Positions 1 through 34,249 of a stretch of 64,000 nt of DNA are shown one piece after another. Under the pieces are notes generated by a model, which saw only the letters and a program-made list of their open reading frames with translations, was not told the origin of the DNA and did no database searches. The position numbers and the translations under genes were made by a program. Where the stretch lies: NCBI RefSeq assembly GCF_964204645.1, contig NC_134025.1, positions 5,523,001 to 5,587,000 of the forward strand, written 5' to 3'. How positions within the stretch are numbered: position 1 is the stretch's first letter; each line of letters opens with the position of its first letter. The DNA is from Tubulanus polymorphus (Eukaryota > Nemertea > Palaeonemertea > Tubulaniformes > Tubulanidae).

Positions 1-1066
1 AATCAAACAGCAACGCAACGCGTGTATATATATATCATATACAATGAACATTATCATATTGTTATTTGATGCGTTTCCTTTTTTAAAAGAAACCTGGTTA
101 CTTTGTGACATACTACCTACTAACGCTAGCGGTTGCACCTCGGGCGGTGCTGTAAAAATAACCAGCTCATATACGAAACAATTTACCTCAATTTCAATTG
201 CCATTGGCTTTTCGCTAGATTGATCAATTCTCATCACAGTTAAGCTACATGTATGTATATTTTTGGGAAAAAAGCTTTCGACTGGCGGGGAACTAGAAAC
301 CATCGCACAAAAGTCAATTCCTGTAATCTATTCCCAAGCAAGACTCGAGTTTACGACAGGGAACTTACTTATTTCGGTTTTCGTAAAAGTGTCACCGATA
401 GGTATAAACAACTGGAAAAGCGCGTGATCAATAAATGAAACCACGGCAGCGAATTAAAAACAAATCTTGAAATATAAATCAACGTCCTGCTGCGTCTCTG
501 ACTCTAGAAAGACTATCGTCATTCACCATGTGTCTAATTTGCATAATGGAGAAGCGGTCAAATCATTGAAACTTGGATGAACAGGATCAATCAGTATTTG
601 ATGTCACTGGCCATAGCTGATTACAGTCAATAATGAATATGTTTCTTGGTGAAAACTGATGCGCAAATCACATAAACACCTGTCTCTATTACGCATCGTA
701 TTATTTTTGGTCATGCATGAACGATGATTTCAGAACGCTGCAAATGACTAGGATCGGACCACTAGTTTATCCTCACTTAGTAATATTTATACTTTCTTTT
801 AATTTTTTTTTTTTATATTCAGCCAGGGCATTAGGCGCATTTTTCATGAAAAGTTGGGACCTCGGGGTCCCTTTATGGTCTTTTTCATCAGTACGTTTTA
901 TGATGTAGAAAATGTAACTTTTCAATTCATCTAATAGTGATGCAACTTTTGTGACTTAAAAATATAATAATAAAGATAATATACAATAATAATTCAGTCG
1001 CTTCAGTCGCCGAAATATCGCTGTTTTGATTAAGTTTTGTATTCAAATGATTCTTATTAAATTAAG
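1..1066. other. AT-rich flank upstream of the first visible TMEM26 exon; no supported gene
   Basis: I see no conserved coding segment here. The first recognisable exon of the TMEM26-like gene begins at 1067 in the middle of its open reading frame, so this stretch is most likely intron of that gene. The short open frames at 253-438 and 717-908 show no domain, no matching splice context and no resemblance to the missing N-terminus of TMEM26. Confidence 0.5.
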
Positions 1067-3690
1067 GTTGCGTCCATGTATTATCTTCTACCTGAGTTCA
1101 ATTATACCATCGATTTGGCTGCTGGAGCTGAAGATGTACGATATCAGAGTAGCGATCAAAAACGATTTCGATGCAGGTCGCAACGATGTACTGCAGCTTG
1201 AAAAAACGACTATCGTTAACCGACTCGTCCATTACAATATGACCTTTTTCACCGGAGTGAGTGGTTTTACATTTTCTTCATATGGCTTTAAATGGTTGAT
1301 TCAAAATAACTAAAACCCGGATGTGCGAATGAATGAGTTGAATTGAATTCAATCTATTTTCAGCAATATTGAGCTATCGTATCATTATTCCAATAACTAA
1401 TTATAGTGGGTTAATTGTTTTCATAAGATAATAGTAATGCTTATAGTAATAGTAAACAGTATTGATAATCGTAGCACATGACATTGTTTAATATGTAATA
1501 ATCGTTTATATAAATATAATCTGAAACTGAATCTGATTTTTTTATTTCAGACAACCTTGCCTTTTGAGAGTGCTCCTCGATTGTGGGTGAATTCTTTGGA
1601 GCAATGCTTGATGTTCATATTGATTCTAGCTCGATGGTTACTACCCAAAGGAGATGTTGTAAAAGACTACATCCCGCTTTTGTTGATGGTGTTCCTTGGA
1701 ATGGCCGCTGACATAATACAATGTACGTGTTTAGTATATGTACATGTTGTCCCCGCAAGCTAGGACATTTCAAAACTATTGTTTGAAATAATCCTTCTGT
1801 TCCGAATCCAATTTCTCGACGATTTTATTGAATGATTCGATAATTGATCGGGATGCGGGCTATAATGAGATAAGATAATAATTCTTAGTTATCACCTAAG
1901 GGTACCTACAATGTTTCATTTCATCACCTGCTGTTCAGTTTACTGGGCCATAAATACATACATCTTCGCCTTTTGTTTACCAGGGAGTTGCCGAAACAAT
2001 TTTTATATTTTCATTTTCAGTCTTCGATGTATTCAAGGAACCGCCACTTCGCTACCATGAAGGCATCGTATACCTGATACTAGTCCTAATTACTGTCAGC
2101 TTGATACCGTTTATTCTCGTACCAACTGTCGCCTCAAGATCGACCCCTATGGAACCCAAATACGGGCAAACGGGCCAAAAGGTCAGAGCGTTCTCTGAAG
2201 TATATAACATATATATACAATATATAATATAACTCAAATACTTCAAGTCGACTAGAGTGAAATAAGATTTATCGGAATTAAATTTGATCATTCGAAATAC
2301 ATCATCTTGTTTACATTAATAGACAGATTTTTGCTAAAGGGTTGAAAACATAGATAGACACATCACGATGCGGTGGTATTCTTTGATGTTGAATCGAAGG
2401 AAACAACTGCTGAACTCACGATGATTATTGGCCGAATATAAACGATATCCATTTTTTGTTTCAGCCAGCAGAAGGTGAAACTACTACGAGCAAAGGGTGT
2501 GGTCCTAAAGCCTGCCAATCAGCTGAAGTACTGGGGATTCTCGCAACTTTATTTCTGCAGGCAAGTTTTCTATCTATTTAAGTCGGTACCGGTGCCGATG
2601 GGTCGCGACAAAATGCTAAAATCGTCATTGACCTGACGCAGAGAATTTGACGACATAATAATTTATTTCATTCAGCGAATTGATCGCAGTACAGACCCTG
2701 CGGGCGATGAACAGTACCGTTATACAATAACATAGTTTTTAATAATAAGTCAATTCGAACGACATAAAAAGAAAAATATTTGCGTTCATCGGTGTTTTGC
2801 ATTGCATTGAAAGCGTATATTATCCTTTGGGCGTTAAGAATTCAAAGTTCAACTTACTATTTAAACTATGTTTTAAATTTCAAAGTTCTTCGCCAAAATC
2901 TATCATCGATCAATTTATCATTAATAAATGGATAAACTCGAAAGTGTAGCGCTTTTGTTCGTCGAATTGAATAGAAAACTCTTTATGAAAGTCACATTTT
3001 GCTAAATTGTAATTTTCAAGACGCTATATTTCACAATGGTCGGTGTTAGATTTGTAATTTGTTACGCCCAAAATCAACGGTTTCTTATATCGAACGACCG
3101 CTTGACATTTTACTGACATGCTCATCTGTTATTTCAATCATTCGCATACGTGCATACTTTCTCTGCAAGAAATCAAGTGCAATATGACCATGTGCCAATT
3201 CTAGATTGGATATTTTCTTTCATAGATATATAATGCAATCTCATGCAAAATATGAAATAATGTAATCTCATGCAATATCGACGGAAAGAAAGAAAATGGT
3301 CGATTAATCTGAGGATACATTTGAAATAGAAAAATATTTATAACGGACAAATTCTATCAATTGCAACAATGAGAGAAACCAAAAGATCCAAAATCTATTA
3401 ATTTCGGATGAAGTTATAATGCTTATATTGTGCTCTTTTATCCTCCTATTATAACGCATAAGTAATTTAAGAAGTACGTATTTCTTCTAATGTAGGACAT
3501 GCCATTCTTGATATTCCGGTGCATTCTTTTGGGCCATTATTCCGTCGTGAGCTACATGACGTTTTTCTTCTGCGTAAAGAACGGCCTCACTATCGGCATT
3601 CTGCTCTACCGCTTGGGAATCGTCTACATCGAAGGCAACAAGAAAAAGGATTATTCCGAAATCGACGACCCCGGTGACATGGGATATTAG
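1067..3690 (+). CDS. TMEM26: TMEM26-like multi-pass membrane protein, 3' portion (five exons, N-terminus outside window)
   Basis: The exons are 1067-1256, 1551-1722, 2021-2181, 2465-2560 and 3496-3690 (stop TAG). They join in one frame and give about 270 residues. The order of motifs matches vertebrate TMEM26: a helix reading SIIPSIWLLEL, then ARWLLPKGDVVKDY followed by LLLMVFLGMAADIIQ, then the terminal block PFLIFRCIL...FFCVKNG...LLYRLG. Several hydrophobic segments indicate a multi-pass membrane protein. The molecular role of the family is poorly defined; TMEM26 is known as a marker of beige fat cells in mammals, and nothing here says what it does in this animal. The first exon starts in phase 2, and about 55-60 N-terminal residues, normally including two hydrophobic segments, are missing and should lie to the left. 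The charged C-terminus (NKKKDYSEIDDPGDMGY) is much shorter than the human tail. Confidence 0.85.
2561..3495 (+). other. Probable GC-AG intron in the TMEM26-like gene
   Basis: The exon ending at 2560 is followed by GCAAGT, giving CAG|GCAAGT, the usual context of the minor GC donor class. The acceptor TGTAG ends at 3495. Joining at these points keeps frame: ...ATLFLQ then DMPFLIFRC..., which matches the family. No GT placed nearby preserves the frame. The intron is about 935 bp and contains two near-copies of a 16-mer ending TCTCATGCAA (around 3234 and 3263). Confidence 0.7.
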
Positions 3691-6165
3691 CTGGATTCCT
3701 GGTGAAGTTAGTTTTCTCTCAATTACGTTTTCCGTTAATACTGGTATATCCGAAACGAATGTAATTAGAATTTAAAGTCAACATTACAATTATGATAGAA
3801 ATTCGGTATCATATGCATATATTTTATTTCGATCAATCAAATCTTTCCATGTAAGAACGAATTCCCAGATGCAAGGCTGGTAATATTTGCATTTTGAAAA
3901 TAAAGAATATATATGCAGCAAAAATAACATAGAAAATTTGATATTAGAAAATCGGGCAAGCACGTATCGAATCCAGAGACCCGCAGCACCGAGTGACTCG
4001 AAATAAACTGATCGGCTCCAAATCGGTCTAAATTTGCCAACAAAAAATTCAAACAATCTTTACAGCTCTTACTTTACATATGAAATGATTAAAGTCAATT
4101 TTAGGACTGATAATCAGTCTGGTCTCTGAGGTCGTTTCTGAATCTAAGCCTTATGTTTTCTAACTAAAAATAAAACTTCTTAAAATTCTTAAATTCATCC
4201 ATATTAATTGCGACGAATTGCCACCAGTGAAAATGAAATATACATGAGAAATTTCTATTCTTTATTGCTTTTGTTAATTATATTTATATATGATGAATAT
4301 AGAGTAACTCGTACTTAACGTAAGATAAACTAAGCAGCTACATCGTTTCTATATATGTATATTATATCTTCTTAGCCGCGGAAATCAGTTGTATATGCAG
4401 GAATGTCTTTAGGCGAGAAATATGAAACGTTGGATAATTTCTAAAAATCAGATCGAAACATAAAATATTGTAGATTTCTTGGGCCAACTATTAAACATAA
4501 GAATTCTTGCAAGGGTCCGTAGTTACTTCACAACAATAACGACTGCCTACGTGTACGTATATGAGGTTCATTTATCTAGATTCGGTTACAATTTGGGCAT
4601 TCGGGAAAATTCAAATTATATACGAACAATTTTTAGATCAATCTAATATGAAATCTAGATACAAAAAATCTAAATCACGTATAAAACTCGTTACTCGTAG
4701 GTGCGAATATGGCGGAATATCTACGGATTTCCATTTTGGGAAATTGTTTTTTTTTTAGATTTCTACGCAAAATTGTTGCTATAAAAACTAATTGTTAATT
4801 GTTAAAAACCTTACCGGACAACAAACATTGAATGTAATAAAGATTGTTTCGTTCTGAAGTAAGATATATTTGTTTTTTCATCGAATGAACGATGTTGTTA
4901 CGGAGTCCTTGGGGCAGATTTTATTGACGATCATAAACTTTTAACTCTAGGGTTAAATGATTTATCGGTCTTATTCCCTCCTCCGGGTTAAAGTTTAAAC
5001 TGGTCTCTAAAACTGGTTCCTGGAGCTTTGAAACTGGAAGCAAGCAGGTAAATTGCAGTCATCCCAGCGGCGTTCAAAGTACGGTACTAAGCGCTCACAC
5101 GATTATTCGAGGCCTATTCAGTACCGTACCGGCTGATCGGCACTTCTGAGCTGTAGCTAGATGTTTAATCCAAATACAATGATTCTATCCTCTTAATTAA
5201 AGAATGCTAGAAAAAAAAAACAAATAAAAGGACTATTTTCAATAAGAGATCAACTTTATTTAAAATATAACATAGGATTTTCTCTCATATTCTGTTATAG
5301 AAACCCTACAATATTTACAACTTATTTTAGGTTAAACATCTGAATATATACTTTAAATATATATAAATTTACGGAAAAAAGAAAAAGAATCAACAATCAA
5401 ATAACAATTGGACGGATATACGATCACATTTTCAATTGGAAATTGTAGGAATATGATAATTTTTGATTTTCTTGACAACAATTGTGTAAAGATCAAATAT
5501 GGTAGTTTCGTTCTTCGGCGACAAAGGAATGTTTTCTTGGTTAAACTCGTAGAACTTGACCAAATAAATGAACCAATATCACAGACAGTTTTTAATCAAA
5601 TACCCCGTAAAATAACTCGCGCCAACGAAGGTATAAATCTCTTTTATTAAACTATGTATTGATGTGATAAACATTAAATTTGTCTCTAACTAGAAAAAGA
5701 TCATCAAACGCCTGTGCCATGTTCAAACAAGACTTTAATGGCTTAATATACACACAAACATGACGACAGTCAATCACGGCATCACTTCAGGCTGTTTACG
5801 TATAAAAATGAAGGTTCGTTTTCCACACCGCGGTTTGCAAATCGGAATCAAATTTCCTCCGTACAGATACACTTATTTTGTAGGTTTTTTGTGACACCCT
5901 GTTACATATTTCATTTTCTCTCAAGATATATAAAAACGAGTTGAAAATCAAAGCAAATGAATGTATAGATTTTTTTCAGATGGATTTAGTTCGCACGGAC
6001 GGAAATAGAGTCTTCTCGGGAGTTATTTTGGTGCTAGATATATTTTTAGTTCGCGTAACAGAATTGAACGAGTAGAAAAATTACACACATATAAAGAAAT
6101 AGTGCGATACGATTCTTTTGTTTTAAGTTTATGTGGAGGGACTATTAACTGGGAGGGACTATTAA
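3691..6165. other. Convergent 3' region between TMEM26 (plus) and DNAH7 (minus)
   Basis: No conserved coding segment is visible on either strand. It should hold the 3' UTRs of both flanking genes. An AATAAA at 4836-4841 on the plus strand is a plausible TMEM26 poly(A) signal, about 1.15 kb after the stop. On the minus strand TTTATT (AATAAA in the sense of DNAH7) occurs near 5643 and 5255. The 80-codon plus-strand open frame at 5408-5650 has no recognisable feature. Confidence 0.5.
4836..4841 (+). terminator. Candidate poly(A) signal AATAAA for TMEM26-like gene
   Basis: The canonical hexamer AATAAA is followed by a T/G-rich stretch (GATTGTTTCGTTCTG), as expected of a cleavage region. It is the best-placed hexamer downstream of the stop at 3690, though no transcript evidence is available. 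Confidence 0.4.

Positions 6166-6167
<2 letters not shown>
6135..6167. repeat. 17-bp tandem duplication at the DNAH7 stop codon
   Basis: The 16-mer GGAGGGACTATTAACT occurs at 6135-6150 and again, identical, at 6152-6167, one base apart. The second copy overlaps the stop codon of DNAH7 (complement of 6166-6168). It probably arose by slippage in the 3' UTR and does not alter the protein. Confidence 0.85.
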
Positions 6168-31314
<25,147 letters not shown>

Positions 31315-31474
31315 TTCTAGGTTTTTACAGCACGTCCTCGGCTAGTTCACTATATGAACATAACAATCCACACTTAAATTATACTCCTCACACTTGAATC
31401 TGAATCAAAATCCTCATTTATTTGAGGAAAAATGTCGTTTCCGTATGAAAGTTATGAAATGGCCTCTGTATACA

Positions 31475-31487
31475 GTCGCTTAGCAAC
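31475..31487 (-). promoter_or_regulatory. Candidate RFX X-box upstream of DNAH7
   Basis: On the minus strand the sequence is GTTGCT-A-AGCGAC. This resembles the X-box GTNRCC(0-3)RGYAAC with one mismatch in each half-site. It lies about 160 bp before the DNAH7 start codon, where X-boxes of ciliary genes usually lie. RFX factors, with FOXJ1, are known activators of axonemal dynein genes; I see no clear FOXJ1 site close by. Confidence 0.45.
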
Positions 31488-31928
31488 GTCGCTAGATGGC
31501 GCAGTGGTTCGTTACAGCGATTGCACAACGATTTTATCATTCATTTGTTCGACGGCGATGTAATGAATAATTGCAATAATTACTCTTCTCTACTCGCGTA
31601 CCAGGTCTGCCTTCTTATGTATTTTTCCGGGTAGGAAAAGGAATTACGCGTGCATTTACGAGTTTCGAGTTTAATAGCTCCATACTTTACAAACAGTATT
31701 TGCCACAGATGATTTGTCATGCAACACTTTTTATCAGGTGTCCAAGGCTTAGTCAGTAATGAAATTGTTAAAACAGGTTAGATAGACTTCTGTCATCTGA
31801 ATTTGGTGGCTTCCTGGCCAAATAATGGCCTAAGCCAAAAAGAAAATCGTACTAAAACCGATATGTTTTCTATCAAAGAATAGCGAAAATTAAATAGAAC
31901 GTAATTCATGTTTTAAATGTTACAATAG

Positions 31929-31934
31929 TTTATT
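31929..31934 (-). terminator. Candidate PARP4 poly(A) signal
   Basis: TTTATT on the plus strand reads AATAAA in the sense of PARP4, about 340 bp after the stop at 32270. Other A/T-rich variants exist nearby, so this choice is provisional. Confidence 0.35.
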
Positions 31935-32269
31935 TTCATGATTAAACAAACATTAGCAATAATAATAATCTTTTATCACATTTCAAATAAACACTTTATA
32001 AAGTAAAAAGTAAAATTTCAGCAAACAGTAGACATATACGAGTAAATACATAGCAATCCTTTTTAAATTTTCAATAATATTTCATGAAGATAGACATCCA
32101 ATAGCACCGTAAGCAGAATGTATGTTATAGTACTGTCTACAATCAGATATATTTACAAACTACATTTAAATCACTAAAAATTCTGTTAGCTTCAAATTAG
32201 ACCATATTTGAAAATTATTAGTTACAAATAAAGACACATGCAAAGTATCTTATGTAGCATGTCCCCTGA

Positions 32270-34199
32270 TCAATCCGACATGTAAGTGCGCTTGTCCAAC
32301 AGTTTCCTTATTGCAGAGTCCCAGTTATTTCCTAGTTCAAGAGTCGAATAAAGAATTGGGTATTTGTTGTCGATATCATGACAGAACTCGAGACTGTCCA
32401 GCATTTTTGGAAAGAGTTCTACTTTCACATTTTGCCATTCAGAAGTTCCTGCATCCATCATGTTTTGTATCAAATAGCTTTGAATTGTGGATGGATTCAG
32501 TGATTGCTCAAGTATTCTATGTTCGAAATAAAGCATTATCACGACAAGAATAATCAATGTGTTGAACAACAAAAATCCATCATTCATTGCTTTCGCACCT
32601 ATTCAAACAAAAAGATTGAGTAAAATTAGTTCTATGGAATAAAATTGTTGTACAATTTAATTTAACCCTTTCACTGCTGACTGATCAATACCCTATAGCG
32701 CTGGACATAATTTGAAAATTTTGAAAAATTCTGCGCTAGTGTTGAATTACGGGAATACCACGGTGCGTCTACACCGCGTCACAGTGTATTGTTATAGTTA
32801 CTAATATTTCACTATGTTTGACAGGTGCTGCCATCTTTCAATAGAGATAAAAACTAATTACTAATTACATCAATACATCGCAGTGCGGTGTACTAGCAAA
32901 ATCCATCACGGATTCATACACCGCACTGCAGTGTAGACGCACTGAAAGGGTTAATTGCAGAGTCATCAATAACAGCACACAGGGCCAAACAAACGGGACA
33001 CCACTTACCCAAAGATTTTAACCCAGCATTAATGAGCAACATTCTAAGCTCTTTTTCAGGAATAGCGAGAATTTCTTGCACCTTCTCACTGAAATCCCAA
33101 AAATGTTTCTGCAATGAGAGAAGTTAACAATTACTGTCATGTCCGTTGTAAAAAATAGAAATAATGTTTTTGTGCAATTTCACATCTAGGAGCCTAACTC
33201 ATTCATTTACCTGATTATCTTGTAACTGGAAAACATTCTTCAGATCATCTGGAGTAAGTCTTCTTGATGGCTTGATGATAAACCATTCATCTGAAAAATA
33301 AATTTAGTACATGTATATAACTACAAGATCATGCATATACATCAACTATCAAACTGACGTTTTTAAACTTGACTTTCAGATAATAACAACAAACTAAGAT
33401 TCACCTTCCATCTGTAGAAATGGTTCCAAAAGGTAACAGTTATCACTTTGTTCTTTCTCATCATCCTAAAAAGTAATTTCAGACACAGATTTACTCTAGA
33501 ACCGGTACATGATTCTTCAGTTTTTAAAGTACATAATGCAGCACATTAAAAGTACTGGAAGACAACATAAATTTACTTTCCAACTGTTATTGTTACCTAC
33601 ATGCACATCCTAAGAAAACGTGAATATAAGTTACTGGAATAGGAACCTAACCTAGTTATGTGATAGATAAATCTAATTTTCTATTGAATTGAGCGATGAA
33701 TTTACAAAAGCAGTGAACAGCTGATAAATGCAAGCCAACAACAGACTTACTGAATAAATATCAAGTGAACATGGCACCAAATGGCAACTGTAATCACTAA
33801 GTTCTTTCATATCATCCTAAAGAGTAACATCACATACAAGTCTACCCTAGGATCAGTACATGATTCTTCAGCTTTGAAAGTACATAATTCAGCACATCAA
33901 AAGTACTGGAAGACAACATGAATTTACTTTCCAACAGTTATTGTTACCTACATGCACATCCTAGGAAAAGGTGACTAATAAGTTACTGGAATGGGAACCT
34001 TACCTAGTTACCGGTACATGATAATTAAATCTAGTTTTCTATTAAATTGCGCAATGAATCTAGAGAAGCAGTGAACACCTGGTAAGTGCAAGCATGGACT
34101 CTGGTCCATGGTGCAAGCCACAGAGGCTCGTATTTGAAGTTTGGGGGTGAACTGTTGCTTAGATCGTCCAATATCCAAACTACTATATATATAAGAAGA

Positions 34200-34249
<50 letters not shown>

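Larger units (their letters stand above)
31315..32269. other. Intergenic space: DNAH7 5' flank and PARP4 3' UTR
   Basis: Fewer than 960 bp separate the PARP4 stop from the DNAH7 start, both on the minus strand, so the PARP4 3' end and the DNAH7 promoter must share this stretch. No coding segment is visible. A TTTATT at 31929-31934 (AATAAA on the minus strand) would suit PARP4 polyadenylation. The DNAH7 promoter should lie around 31400-31700, where the X-box candidate is found. Confidence 0.55.

Noticed and set aside
5408-5650. 80-codon plus-strand open frame in the convergent spacer
   Set aside because: AT-driven composition, no recognisable motif, and an ATG-less start (TTG context). It is probably chance.
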